64,000 nucleotides of DNA from Rhynchopus sp. YZ270_cl-10 (Eukaryota > Euglenozoa > Diplonemea > Diplonemida > Diplonemidae): the NCBI GenBank assembly GCA_964035575.1, contig OZ037898.1, positions 868,001-932,000 on the forward strand. The letters run 5' to 3'. Position 1 is the stretch's first letter. The number at the start of each line of letters is the position of its first letter. The position numbers and the translations under genes were made by a program. Below the pieces are notes generated by a model. The model did no database searches and was not told the DNA's origin. It saw only the letters and a list, made by a program, of their open reading frames with translations. Positions 18,590 through 29,582 of this stretch are shown in pieces.

Positions 18590-19444
18590 GAAGACTGCAC
18601 ACCTGCATTAGCAACACACAAATGCTTTTTTATTCATTGCCCTTTGGCTCAAGGCACCTTTTTGCCCTGTTCTTATTATTTACCGACCGCTTCTTTTGCG
18701 GCCTTGATAGACCATGTGTTGTGGCCCACGTACAGCACTTTCGTGAGCGCACGCGTTTGTGTGTACTTTATTCTACACCTGCCACTGTCCCATTCCATTC
18801 CACTTCCCCCGTGTTTATTTTCCTTTTTAGTTTTCACAATCTTTTCTATTATAAATATTAGTTTCTGAAGTTGGTTCTGTTGGCTCTGTTGGCTCTGCGT
18901 CTGCAGACTCCACCTGAAACTTCAACTTCAGTGCGCTCTTGATTTTATTCCCCCTTATTTCCTTTTGCCTCTCAATTTCCTTGTCTTGACATATAGTCTC
19001 ATTTCATTTGTTTTCGGTATCCACCTCCGCACGTGCACACCACAATATAATAGACGACCAAACCAAACCAAACCAAAACCACCGTTTCCCGCATAGTTTC
19101 CCAACACTAGATACAGCGGGACACGATGCGCGCAGCAAGGGAACGAGAGGATACATTCCTGAGCTGCGAGTCTCTGTGTGTGTGGAATGTGTGTGAGAGA
19201 ATGAATGTGTGGCTGAACCTCCGTTCGCATCACATGCCGAAGATACAAAAAAAAAGTGAAACAAGAAAACATGCACAATGCAAGCAAGAAAGCACCCAAA
19301 CCACAAACACATAACCAAAGCACCCCCTCTCCCTGTTGTCAACACCGTCTCATACCCTCCTCCCCAAGGCTCCGTTGCACACAACGTATCCCACACCACA
19401 CACACACACAGAGCATATATATCTACACTACTCAACAAACAACA
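18590..19444 (+). promoter_or_regulatory. B3-to-C3 spacer
   Basis: Copy of the B-to-C spacer with S1 at 19084-19246. No gene is seen. Confidence 0.55.
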
Positions 19445-20194
19445 ATGATGTCAAAGGCAGGACTCGCAATGGCCGCAGCCTTCGTGGCTCTGGCTCAAGG
19501 TGCACCCTCTTCAGGAACAGTGGAGCTGCTGGAGGGACCTGAAGTGAACGGTGTGCGGACGAACGCCCCTGGGCTGCACGTGACCCTGCTGTCGTCTGGG
19601 GTGGACGCGTGGCCGAACCTTGACGGGTCGACGCTGCGCGACGTGCCGCCGTTCATGCGCCTCATGCCAACGACGCTGGCGAACTGGAGAATGAAGTCCG
19701 GGACAACAGTCAAGTTCTCGTGCCCGAACGAGCCTTCCCTGATTGATGTGTGCGACGCATGGGTGTTCTTCTACAGCTGCCCGCAGAGCTGTGTGACGAC
19801 GTACCAGGGCGGTCTGCAGGGCCAGCTTGCGGCACTTCCCGGCTGGGAGAGGACACAGTGCGCACCTTCCTTCTGGACGAACGCACCCGGGATGACCTTC
19901 GTGCACCCGATGGGAAGCTTCAGAATGCAGCTGGCACCCGGCCAGTCGACTGAGTTTGACCTTCAGGACGACGCAGAGTTCCTTGGCTTCGGGATTGACT
20001 CGAACGGAGAGGACTGCACGAAGCACATGGACGAGAACTCCTGCCCTGTTGCGGGAGGATGCTGCAGGTGGGAGTCGGGTGCGTGCGTGAACCAGTCCTG
20101 CAAGGGCCGCTTCGGACCCCCGCCACCGTGCCGTGAGTGCCCCTGGGAGGGAGTTGTGCGCGTTGCTCGCCCTGCCTCGGACGGTCCGTTCTAA
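19445..20194 (+). CDS. Secreted Cys-rich protein (C3, Cys206 variant)
   Basis: 249 aa. It differs from C1, C2, C4 and C6 by Arg206 to Cys (CGC to TGC), giving two adjacent cysteines and an odd total of 13. C5 carries the same change. Confidence 0.8.
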   Translation: MMSKAGLAMAAAFVALAQGAPSSGTVELLEGPEVNGVRTNAPGLHVTLLSSGVDAWPNLDGSTLRDVPPFMRLMPTTLANWRMKSGTTVKFSCPNEPSLIDVCDAWVFFYSCPQSCVTTYQGGLQGQLAALPGWERTQCAPSFWTNAPGMTFVHPMGSFRMQLAPGQSTEFDLQDDAEFLGFGIDSNGEDCTKHMDENSCPVAGGCCRWESGACVNQSCKGRFGPPPPCRECPWEGVVRVARPASDGPF

Positions 20195-21263
20195 GTTGCG
20201 TGACAGGAGACAAAGCCACACGCCTGCAAAAGGACGTCAGAAACAAACAAACGAAACGAAACAACCAAACCAACCCCATCCACGCTTGCGTCACTTCACC
20301 ACTGGCAGCACAGGAGTGCTTGCAGGGCCTCCTTGTGTGTGGTGCGCGTGTTTGTGAAGCAGGCTCTTCTTCCACTATATGAAACTGCAAATCCACAGCG
20401 AGCGCACATCGATCACATGCTCCGTGGAACATATCAAAGCAGTCCCCATATTACTTTTTACTCTTTTATCTTTTTGAGCTCTTTGCCGGATCATTTTTCA
20501 TTTTTCATTTTCATTTCCCCTTTCCCGCTCGCACTAAAGTGTGACTTCTCAACACACCCGAAGGTGCAGAAGTTACCCAGGCAAAGCAATCGCACCTGAC
20601 CCTCTTTTGCACCTTCGTTTTTCTTGTTGCTCTTTTGCTTCTCCGTCCACGGCAGGCCTGTCTTGTCTGTTGGATGGCTGGGGTTTGTCTTTGCGAGCTG
20701 AGTGCGCTCCTTGCGTGTTCAGCCTCTGGACAAAGAGAAATTTGTTAATTTTTCATTGTGACTCACAAGTTTTTGAACTTGGTACACACCACAAGGCATT
20801 TCCCCCCTTGTGTTTTCCTTTTCCTTTTCCTTTCTTCATTTTAGCAAAGACCTCTGTCTTTTCCTTTCTTGACAAGATGTGTCCCTTCATATGAGTTACA
20901 GGATGCCCCCTGCCGACGCCTTCTTCTTGCAACTATGTGTGTGTGCACGCCCCCAGACAGGTGGGTGTTGCGCACACACCTCTTTTTGCTCTTTTGCCTC
21001 AACGACAAAAGAGAAGATGTACGGTGGGAGACATGCAGTGACAGAAGGCATGCACACAAACAATATCAAACCAAATGCAAACCAAATACAAAACAACATG
21101 CTTTCCCCTATTTTCTTATAGTACCCATTGCCAGCCCACTAATCTCTCTTAATACAAACACACACAGGGTTATTCTCACACACAAGACAACTAACGAAAG
21201 CAGACACATATCGTATACTTACAGAAGAGCTTTGTGCCTCCGTTCTTGCCAGCCTTGTACACG
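20195..21263 (+). promoter_or_regulatory. C3-to-A3 spacer with an 8-bp deletion
   Basis: Copy of the C-to-A spacer lacking 8 bp of a CTTTTTGT-type direct repeat near 20625. This is a private change that marks this unit. S2 at 20941-20975. Confidence 0.55.
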
Positions 21264-22277
21264 ATGGTGACCAGGATGCTGCTGCTGGCATGTGTTGCTG
21301 TGTCGGTGTCCGGACACGGGTACGTGGAGTCGCCGCCGTCACGCGGGTTTGGCTGCAAGACTGGGCTGAACTCCGGGTGCGGGTCTGTGCAGTACGAGCC
21401 GCAGAGCGTGGAGGGTCCTGACGGGTGGCCTTCGGGAGGCCCTGCGGACGGGACACTGGCGGCTGCGGGACGTGCAAACTTTGGGGAGCTGAATGCTCAG
21501 ACGCCGACACGTTGGGGGAAGACTGCGATTGCGGGCGGTGTGCACGTGTTCACGTGGCAGTTCTCTGCAGCGCACGTGACGCGCGACTTCAGGTACTACA
21601 TCACACGTGTGGGGTGGGACGAGAACGCGCCGCTGGGGACGTCGTCGTTTGACACAACGCCGTTCTGTGTGGTGGACGGGGGGATGGTGATGCCTGCAAA
21701 CCCTTCGAGCCACAGCTGCACGGTGCCCACACGCTCGGGGTACCACGTTGTGCTCGCTGTGTGGGATGTGGGTGACACCCCTGCAAGCTTCTACAACGCG
21801 ATTGACGTGACGATTGGTGGTGCGGGCCCGACTCCCCCTGTCCCTGTGCCACCACCGACGCCAACTATGCCTGTGCCCACACCACCGACACCACCGACAC
21901 CAACTGTGCCTGTGCCCACACCTCCGTCGGGTGGATGCTCGGGTGGTGCGGGGGTGGCTCTGTGGGGCAACTGCAGGGCTGCGCCGCACTGCTGTGCGTC
22001 GGGGTCGACGTGCTACGAGCAGAGCGACTGTTTCGCACAGTGCAAGCCGTCGTGCTCCACAGCAGATGGGTGGACGTGCCGTGTGCTCGGAGCGGACGCA
22101 GGACCGACGCCTCCCACACCCCCGACACCAACAGCGCCTGTGCCCGTGCCAACACCACCGACAAGTGGATGCAGTGCAGCGATCCCTGCGTGGGGTCCAT
22201 GTCTGGGGAAGGAACACTGCTGCGCTGCAGGGCTGCAGTGCACAGGGACGCAGTGGTGGAAGTCGTGCAAACAGTAA
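21264..22277 (+). CDS. Secreted AA10-type LPMO (A3)
   Basis: 337 aa, protein identical to A1. The 6.7-kb element is inserted 857 bp downstream of its stop, beyond its S3 block, so the coding region is unaffected. Confidence 0.9.
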   Translation: MVTRMLLLACVAVSVSGHGYVESPPSRGFGCKTGLNSGCGSVQYEPQSVEGPDGWPSGGPADGTLAAAGRANFGELNAQTPTRWGKTAIAGGVHVFTWQFSAAHVTRDFRYYITRVGWDENAPLGTSSFDTTPFCVVDGGMVMPANPSSHSCTVPTRSGYHVVLAVWDVGDTPASFYNAIDVTIGGAGPTPPVPVPPPTPTMPVPTPPTPPTPTVPVPTPPSGGCSGGAGVALWGNCRAAPHCCASGSTCYEQSDCFAQCKPSCSTADGWTCRVLGADAGPTPPTPPTPTAPVPVPTPPTSGCSAAIPAWGPCLGKEHCCAAGLQCTGTQWWKSCKQ

Positions 22278-23134
22278 GCAGCAAGCAGGGATCGTGAGCG
22301 TCGCATATAACTATCCTTCCCATACTTTTCTTAATAACAAACTAGCTACAACTCTTGTTTCAGTTTCAAAGTCTGTCACAAAAAAAAGACACACCTTGTT
22401 TGTGGGGTCTTTTCTGTTGGGCAACACATTAAATGCCTTATTTTTCGTTTCTATTATACTGGGTGATGAAGCGCAGCTGCGAGGCTTCGGTTCATCATCA
22501 TCATATACGTTACGTAGTTTTGCCCTTCGGTTCCAACCGAACCCCTTTTTCTTATCCCTTCAATTGCTTTATACTTGATCTACTTTTTACCACCCGCTTC
22601 CATTTGCGGATATACTAGACCATGTTCATGTGTCCCACGTACAGCATCTTTGTTGAGTGCATGCGTTGGTGTAAACTTTGTTCTATGCCTGCCACATCCC
22701 TATTCCTATCCCTATTCCTATTCCCTCTATGATACTGCAAACAAAAAGCAAAAGGGAGGTGACAATGTCGCCTTGTTGTGTCCACATTCCACTCCCCATG
22801 TTTCGCATGCAGTGCAGTCCTGTTGCCTCAGCGACGTCTCTGCACATCACAAACGCACAAGAAACATGGCTGCGGTGGCCGGCCCTGTCCAACCGTTCCC
22901 CATCATTTCCTCCTCTCGCGTGCACCACACACACACACGTGGACACGACACGGGAGGGGTGGTTGGAGAAGAGGTGGATGATTTGGTGGTCCCTTTGTTC
23001 ACTATTCGCTTTTTGACGTTTGCCTTTCGCCCCTTTTTTTCTATTTTTGGTTCTGAAATTGGCTCTGTGTCGGCTCTGTGTGTCTGCAGGCTGCACCAGG
23101 GACTTCAACTTCAGCGTTTTCTTTATATGTCCTA
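22278..23134 (+). promoter_or_regulatory. A3-to-B4 spacer, left part
   Basis: First 857 bp of an A-to-B spacer, including S3, up to the TA at 23133-23134 where the element is inserted. The remainder continues at 29857-30413. Confidence 0.6.
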
Positions 23135-23144
23135 CACGGCGGGG

Positions 23145-23345
23145 CTGTGTCACATGTGACACTGTCACGGAGACAGTGTCACATGTGACACTGTCACACA
23201 TTTTGTGACACTGTCACGGAGACAGTGTCACAAAATGTGTGACACTGTCACGGAGACAGTGTCACACATTTTGTGACACTGTCTCCGTGACAGTGTCACA
23301 CATTTTGTGACAGTGTCACACACCAGTGTGACACTGTCACAAGCT
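23145..23345. repeat. Left subterminal palindrome array
   Basis: The word GTGACACTGTC and its reverse complement GACAGTGTCAC alternate many times, joined by CGGA or CACATTTTGT, forming overlapping hairpins. The same words fill the right end (29583-29800). Repeated subterminal motifs near both TIRs are the usual form of transposase-binding sites. Confidence 0.85.
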
Positions 23346-23396
23346 GTGAGGAATACCCAGGAACCAAGGTTTGCACTAAGAAAAAACCCAATACCC

Positions 23397-23463
23397 CACA
23401 CCCGCCCCCACAAGAAACCCCGGTAAAGACCACACCCGCCCCCACAAGAAACCCCGGTAAAGA
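23397..23463 (+). repeat. Two tandem copies of a 34-bp motif
   Basis: The motif starting CACACCCGCCCCCACAAGAA occurs at 23397 and again at 23431, just inside the palindrome array. It has no counterpart on the right side of the element. Confidence 0.8.
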
Positions 23464-23552
23464 AGATATTGCACACTGTTTGCTTGTAACCCGGCCCGCC
23501 CCATCCCTTCACTACGAACAAAAAATTACACGCCCCACACCCCACCACCCTT

Positions 23553-25589
23553 TCATGCTCCAAAGCTCACATGAACATCTTCAAAGTGAAGACGAAAAGC
23601 TGCCTTACTCGGGCATTTTTCCCAACACAGCTTGCAATAGTTTGCTGTGTTAAAAATATGGGGATGTTGTAGTGAAACATGTTGGGTCATGTCCACTCTG
23701 TTCAATTTTTTGGGGCAAAATCGACATGCACCTGTGCACGTGCATAAAGCCGTGTTAGGGGCATCAATATGCGCCGATAAGCCTCTTTCCCAGAGGTCCC
23801 CTCCACAAAAATCACACACCACCATCACCTCTTCCTCACTGTCGTCGTCGTCGTCCTCCTCGTCCTCATCTTCTTCCCCCTTATCCTCCTCTGGTGCCTT
23901 GTCTTCCTCTGGTGCCTTGTCCTCTTCCACCCCAACCCCATCATGTCCACACTTATCCCACTCCTCCTGTGCAGCCCTCTCCAGAGATGCGAGGACTGCA
24001 GGGTCCGGGGAGAAGTTGGTGTACGACAATGTCGCGAGTTCTGTGTTGCAAACACAAACGAGAGCCTTCTTCACCCCCTGCGGAAATACAAAGCGAACGT
24101 GATGTTGGCTTGTATCCTCAGGAACACTGATGAAGGAGGGGGACAGCTCGTGCAGCTGAGAGAGAAGACGATATGTTGCAAGCTTCTGTATGGGGGTGTT
24201 GCTGATGCAGCTGCAGAGGAAGATCTCCTTGAACCCCAACAAGCCACGATCATTAAGCGCGGGAGCGTCCCAATGCTTCCCAGGCTGGCGACTTTTGTGC
24301 TCGAGGAGGGCGAGGTCTCTCTCGTAGGTCTGAGGGCTAGTAAAACCCTGAGCCCTCGCCTTCCTCTGCCCCTGCTGCGCCTCTTCACGCTCATCGTTCA
24401 CCTCCAATGGTACAGCATCGTGTCTGCTCCACCAGTGCTGCAGAGAATGCATGTAAGCGTTCTTCGTGCTGCCAGCCTGCTGGTACTCCATCAAAAAAAT
24501 GAAGAGGTGGCCAGCAAGTCGGGCCCTGAGGAACGGATACAGGGTCCCAGGTTCTTCGAGGATGTGGTACCTCCAGGGGACGTTCCGGTACCGGAAGGAT
24601 GCCAGTTCACTGACACAGACGTACACCCACCGCCATGTCCCTTCCAGGTCGGAACACCCCGCCATCTTCTCTGCGACTTTGCGAGCATCCGCACAAGTGG
24701 CGTTCTGCGAGATGTCACAATGGCAAGCACGCGATTGCTCGTGGAGAAGAGGCTTTGCATGATCGTCAAGGATCTCCGAAATGTGGAGAATCATTCCCCT
24801 GAGATCATGCAAAGCGGGGGAGACAAACCGGGCGTGCGGGGTGACCAGGGCAAGGCGTGAGGGGAAGCCGTTCGCATGCATTTCTTGGAGGCTGAGGTGG
24901 GGGCAGTTGTGCTGGTGGAGCAACCACTGGGAGCTGGGTATGGGGCAAATGCAACAACGGTGCGCACGGCCGCCACATCCCTCCACTTTCAACCACCGAT
25001 CTAGATGATCGTTGGTGAGCCTCCCCAACAGAACGGAAACCAACCTCTCGCTCGCCTCGCACGCCGAACGATGCAGATTCAGGATGTCATCCTGCAACGT
25101 CACGTGCTCGTAGCGCCCCCATTTTTTTTTTGTCGTGTCCTTTACCGTTATGGGTGGGCTGTAAGCCCCGGTCTCGAAGTTGAGAAGACCGAAGGACATG
25201 CGGATCCTGCCATTCCGGGTTCGGAGCGAGTTGCGGGGGGTGTACCCATCCGTAAACATTACCCCCACAAGGGGCAATCTGCTGTCCCGCACAAGCGCAG
25301 CCCCGCTCTTCCGATCCTCTTCCATGAGGTACCCAAACGCCCCTGGAAGCCCCGCCGCCAACCTGTCTTCCGTCTCGTTCAGAGCGACTCTCTCCAACCC
25401 CCTCACCCGCTTGCGCGAAAGACCAAGCCCCAGACCTGTCCTCTTCTTGTGCAGCTTGTTGAGCAGCGCCAACTTACTCTGGCTCATGTCCAACTGATGG
25501 CGGAACTCCAACAGGGTCTTCCCCACCTGAAGCACCGCCGCCGCCTCAGCACTACGCATGATCTTGCGGAATTGCTTCGTGTATGTCAT
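23553..25589 (-). CDS. Element-encoded zinc-finger protein, candidate transposase
   Basis: 678 aa, starting MTYTKQFRKIMRS. The C-terminal ~80 residues hold three Cys/His clusters of C2H2 spacing, for example CRFCPKKLNRVDMTQH...H and CKLCWEKC...H....H. They follow a strongly acidic stretch of Glu/Asp with EEDKAP repeats. The N-terminal region is helical and basic and could bind DNA. The middle (about 200-500) has several Cys/His/Trp motifs (CCICP, CHCD, WRWVYVC) that were not matched to a known catalytic core. As the largest gene of the element it is the best transposase candidate. A D/E catalytic triad and a tyrosine-recombinase HxxR motif were both looked for and not convincingly found. Confidence 0.7.
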   Translation of the reverse strand: MTYTKQFRKIMRSAEAAAVLQVGKTLLEFRHQLDMSQSKLALLNKLHKKRTGLGLGLSRKRVRGLERVALNETEDRLAAGLPGAFGYLMEEDRKSGAALVRDSRLPLVGVMFTDGYTPRNSLRTRNGRIRMSFGLLNFETGAYSPPITVKDTTKKKWGRYEHVTLQDDILNLHRSACEASERLVSVLLGRLTNDHLDRWLKVEGCGGRAHRCCICPIPSSQWLLHQHNCPHLSLQEMHANGFPSRLALVTPHARFVSPALHDLRGMILHISEILDDHAKPLLHEQSRACHCDISQNATCADARKVAEKMAGCSDLEGTWRWVYVCVSELASFRYRNVPWRYHILEEPGTLYPFLRARLAGHLFIFLMEYQQAGSTKNAYMHSLQHWWSRHDAVPLEVNDEREEAQQGQRKARAQGFTSPQTYERDLALLEHKSRQPGKHWDAPALNDRGLLGFKEIFLCSCISNTPIQKLATYRLLSQLHELSPSFISVPEDTSQHHVRFVFPQGVKKALVCVCNTELATLSYTNFSPDPAVLASLERAAQEEWDKCGHDGVGVEEDKAPEEDKAPEEDKGEEDEDEEDDDDDSEEEVMVVCDFCGGDLWERGLSAHIDAPNTALCTCTGACRFCPKKLNRVDMTQHVSLQHPHIFNTANYCKLCWEKCPSKAAFRLHFEDVHVSFGA

Positions 25590-26105
25590 TGTGTGGCGTG
25601 AATGTGTCCCTGTAGGGTTGGGAGATGATTATAAGTAGTGAAAACAGAATATGTGTGGTTCAACTCACTCCCATTGCACGCTATCATGGCGACATTGTGA
25701 CATCCACACGGGTATTTTAAGGGGATCGGTTTGCAATCCTGTGGAACCAAAAAAAAAAGGGTGGTGGGTATCTTTGAATAGCTCTGTCTGTGTATCGTTT
25801 TTTTTTAAAAAGGTACTGCACAAAATGCAAGCTGGGTTCCCGGGGGGAACTCAACGGGTGTGAGCACAACATAAAAAGAAAATCCTCCGTATTGTCGGTA
25901 ACCGGTGCTGTTGGACAAAATCAACGGCTTCGAACAGACACCGCAACAAAGCAAATGAAGAAGAAAACAAGTAAAATATTAAATGAACAAAATAAGTATT
26001 ATAACGCAAATAACGCAAATAACAAGAAATTCTCCGTATTGTCGGTAACTAACACACGGGGAATTCATGAATAAATAAAGTCACAAATGTTGAAATGCCT
26101 GGAAA
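25590..26105. other. Intergenic region within the element
   Basis: Region between the two element genes, and upstream of the 678-aa gene. An inverted copy lies at about 28700-29054, with 28860-29040 almost identical to 25605-25790. Two short direct repeats containing CTCCGTATTGTCGGTAAC occur at 25885-25902 and 26032-26049. No gene is seen. Confidence 0.5.
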
Positions 26106-27102
26106 CTACAAGCGCCCGACGTCACCTTCGCCAATTCCGGCTTCACCACCTCCGGATTCACCACCTCCGGCTTCACCACCTCCGGCTTCACCACCTCCGG
26201 CTTCACCACCTCCGGCTTCACCACCTCCGGCTTCACCACCACCACTGTTGTTTTGAGGGGTAACAACACTGTTGTTTTGAGGGGTAACAACACTGTCTTG
26301 TGTGCTGGGTGTACCTTCTGGGCCTGTTCGTACTACCCCGAGAAGTGCGTGAAAAGCTTCGAGGTCTTCCTTCTTTGTGAAGTCCTCGATGCAGAAGGTC
26401 TGCTTCACCTCGCAACTCTTTGCCAAGATGGGGATGGTGACCACGGGGTTTGATCCCACCACCATAGTCGTGATGGTACGACTGGGGTCCCACGCACGTG
26501 GGAGCTCAAACTCCTGCGTATAATCCCCTGGAGGGGACCCCGACCCCTCCCCAATCACCCGACGCATCAGCAACGTCACAAGCCGATCACCCACACTCAC
26601 ACTCACATCCTGAAACGTCCCCTCTATCAGGACGCGGAAGGTGTTTTGTTCCTGCGGCTGTAAGGGCACAACGTTGGGGAAACGATTGGGTGGGGTAAGG
26701 TACTTGACGGCAGGTCCGTCGGGTGTCGAAGATACAAGGCGACGCCTCTTCTGCGGGGGCTGAGGGGTAGAGCAACACTGAGTGCTGTCGTTGTCGTTGT
26801 TGTCGTCGTCGTCGTCTTCGTCTTCATCATCCTTATTCTTCGCCAGTGACTCTTCATATATCATAGACATTTTGCTTTTTTTGTACTGCTCCACAATACC
26901 GTCCTCCACCCTGCAGTAGAGGTCGTATTGCGCGTGGCCTTTGCTCTTCCAGTCGCGGATAACATCGTCTCTCACCTTGATACCGTGCACAAACGTCGTC
27001 TTCGGCTGCCCTCTCCTGCGAATACTGGTCTTGTACACATCCGCCGGGCGTGTCGTTTTTTTCTGATCTGTCACGGACACGAAGGGTATCTTCTTGTCGT
27101 CT

Positions 27103-27134
<32 letters not shown>

Positions 27135-27368
27135 CTTCTTCTTCTTCTTCTTCCCACTGCCCTTTTGCTTCTTCTCCTCGACACCAAACAGCTTGTCGAG
27201 AGCCGTCGCGACTTGGGGGCTTTGCTTGTTCATCTTCATGCCCGTCGCTTTGTTCACGAAAAGCCGCAAAGCAGTCATTTCCACCTTTTCCGACACTTTT
27301 TTCGGCGCTTTGCACACGTAACACTGCAAGAATTCCAGCAGGTACGCAAACTCAATCTTATCAGACAT
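26106..27368 (-). CDS. Element-encoded acidic/Gly-rich protein of unknown function
   Basis: 420 aa from [13 protein letters not shown]; the frame is open for 45 more codons upstream, but this Met matches the conserved start of the domain. Segments: an N-terminal domain (1-65), a Lys run followed by about ten Asp residues (70-90), a conserved middle ([36 protein letters not shown]), a second acidic run, a C-terminal beta-rich domain (about 240-370), and a tail of seven GGGEA-type repeats. It is not recognised. The acid runs and partner gene suggest a DNA- or chromatin-associated accessory protein of the element. Confidence 0.65.
26136..26240 (-). repeat. 15-bp coding minisatellite (GGGEA repeats)
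   Basis: About seven in-frame copies of a 15-bp unit encode Gly-Gly-Gly-Glu-Ala with one Ser variant, at the 3' end of the 420-aa gene. The inverted copy of this gene on the right lacks the repeats. Confidence 0.85.
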
Positions 27369-27423
27369 TTTTAATTCTGGTGTAGAAAGTCTGTCGTGAG
27401 TGCAAAGATCTGAAAAAAAATGT

Positions 27424-28705
27424 TTGAAAAGGTTGAAATGACTGCTTTGCGCATTTTGGTGAATAAAGCTACTGGTATGAAGATGAACAAGCAAAGCCCT
27501 CAAGTGGCGAAGGCTCTCGACAAGCTGTTTGGTATCGAGGAGAAGAAGCAGTGCATTTTGGTGGTCTGAAGGTGAGAGACGACGTTATCTGCGACCCAGA
27601 ATTCGCAAGAGAGGGCAGCCGAAGACGACGTTTGTGCACGGTATCAAGGTGAGAGACGATGTTATCCGCGACTGGAAGAACAACAACCACGCGCAATACG
27701 ACCTCTACTGCACGGTGGTGGACGGTATTGTGGAGCAGTACAAAAAAAGCAAAATGTCTATGATATATGAAGAGGCACTGGCGAAGGATGACGACAACGA
27801 CAACGACAACGACGACGGTAAAGAGGTATCTTCGACACTCGACCCCTCACCCCACCCAATCGTTTCCCCAACATTGTGCCCGAGAAACAGCCTACGGAAG
27901 CAAATCCTTTCCCCGTCATGATAGAGGGGCGTTCAGAATGTGACTGTGAGTGATCGGCAGGTGTGTACGTGTGTACGTGTGTACGTGTGTGCGTGTGTGC
28001 GTGTGTACGTGTGTACGTGTGTGCGTGTGTGCGTGTGTACGTGTGTACCTGTGTACGTGTGTACGTGTGTACGTGTGTACGTGTGTACGTGTGTACGTGT
28101 GTACGTGTGTACGTGTGTACGTGTGTACGTGTGTACGTGTGTACGTGTGTACGTGTGTACGTGTGTACGTGTGTACGTGTGTGCGTGTGTGCGTGTGTAC
28201 GTGTGTACGTGTGTACGTGTGTACGTGTGTACGTGTGTACGTGTGTACGTGTGTACGTGTGTACGTGTGTACGTGTGTACGTGTGTACGTGTGTACGTGT
28301 GTACGTGTGTACGTGTGTACGTGTGTACGTGTGTACGTGTGTACGTGTGTACGTGTGTACGTGTGTACGTGTGTACGTGTGTACGTGTGTACGTGTGTAC
28401 GTGTGTACGTGTGTACGTGTGTACGTGTGTACGTGTGTACGTGTGTATACTGTGTACACTGGTGGGATCAAACCCCGTGGTCACCATCCCCATCTTCGGC
28501 AAAGAGTTGCGAGGTGAAGCAGACCTTCTGCATCGAGGACTTCACAAAGAAGGAAGACCTCGAAGCTTTTCACGCACTTCTCGGGGTAGTACGAACAGGC
28601 CCAGAAGGTACACCCAGCACACAAGACAGTGTTGTTACCCCTCAAAACAACAGCAAGGTGACGTCGGACGCTTGTAGTAGTTTGGAGGCATTTCAACATT
28701 TGTGA
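27424..28705 (+). pseudogene. Inverted, broken copy of the 420-aa element gene
   Basis: Plus-strand pieces match the minus-strand gene: [20 protein letters not shown] at 27433 onward, then [20 protein letters not shown], then [20 protein letters not shown] near 28550, ending in sequence matching the gene's 3' end. The first part has clear substitutions (ILVNK for LFVNK, KALDKLFGI for TALDKLFGV), so this half is an older diverged copy. The centre is replaced by the GTGTACGT array, the frame is broken several times and the GGGEA repeats are missing. Confidence 0.85.
27961..28446. repeat. GTGTACGT microsatellite, about 60 units
   Basis: An almost pure 8-bp repeat of about 486 bp, with occasional GTGTGCGT variants clustered at the left end and near 28185. 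It reads as open frames in every phase on both strands, which is why spurious ORFs pile up here. Alternating purine-pyrimidine composition favours Z-DNA and slippage. It lies in the middle of the decayed gene copy. Confidence 0.95.
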
Positions 28706-29054
28706 CTTTTTTTTCATTAATTCCCCCTTGTTTCCCTTAGAATTATAGAGTGTATTTTGGTTATGTTGTTCATTTAATAATAATTTCATAATACTTTACT
28801 TGTTTTCTTCTTCATCTGCTTTTTTTTGTCTCCACCCCTTTTAAAACGATACACAGACAGAGCTATTCAAAGATACCCACCACCCTTTTTTTTTTGGTTC
28901 CACAGGATTGCAAACCGATCCCCTTAAAATACCCGTGTGGATGTCACAATGTCGCCATGATAGCGTGCAATGGGAGTGAGTTGAACCACACATATTCTGT
29001 TTTCACTACTTATAATCATCTCCCAACCCTACAGGGACACATTCACGCCACACA

Positions 29055-29330
29055 ATGACATACACGAAGCAATTCCGCAAGATCATGCGTAGTGCTGAGG
29101 CGGCGGCGGTGCTTCAGGTGGGGAAGACCCTGTTGGAGTTCCGCCATCAGTTGGACATGAGCCAGAGTAAGTTGGCGCTGCTCAACAAGCTGCACAAGAA
29201 GAGGACAGGTCTGGGGCTTGGTCTTTCGCGCAAGAGTCGCTCTGAACGAGACGGAAGACAGGTTGGCGGCGGGGCTTCCAGGGGCGTTTGGGTACCTCAT
29301 GGAAGAGGATCGGGGGGGAAAAAAAAAAAA
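29055..29330 (+). pseudogene. Inverted 5' fragment of the 678-aa element gene
   Basis: The first 60 codons (MTYTKQF... to ...GLSRK) are identical to the minus-strand gene. A short deletion then shifts the frame, and after about 29320 homology ends at a G-run/A-run followed by unrelated AT-rich DNA (29345-29570). Unlike the diverged copy to its left, this part is recent, so the right half is a patchwork of ages. Confidence 0.85.
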
Positions 29331-29582
29331 AAATTCCCCGCACAAACTCGGGCGCGGTACGTCATAAAATGGCCCAAAAAATCCAAAGGAAACCTCAGAT
29401 TGGCTTTTTGAAGGAAAAATTTTTTTTTTGGAAAAATCGGGTGCGCAAATTGCGTTTTAGACCCCCACAGATGCTCAAAAGTGCCAAATTTTGCTTTCAA
29501 TGGCCTCAAATCGCCGAAATTGGCCCTATATAGGGCAAAAAAAAAAAATCGAGAGTCCCTTTCCCTGGGAGGCAATAGCCAC

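Noticed and set aside
27940-28705. Long open frames on both strands over the GTGTACGT array
   Set aside because: They are read-outs of a simple repeat with repeating residues and no domain.
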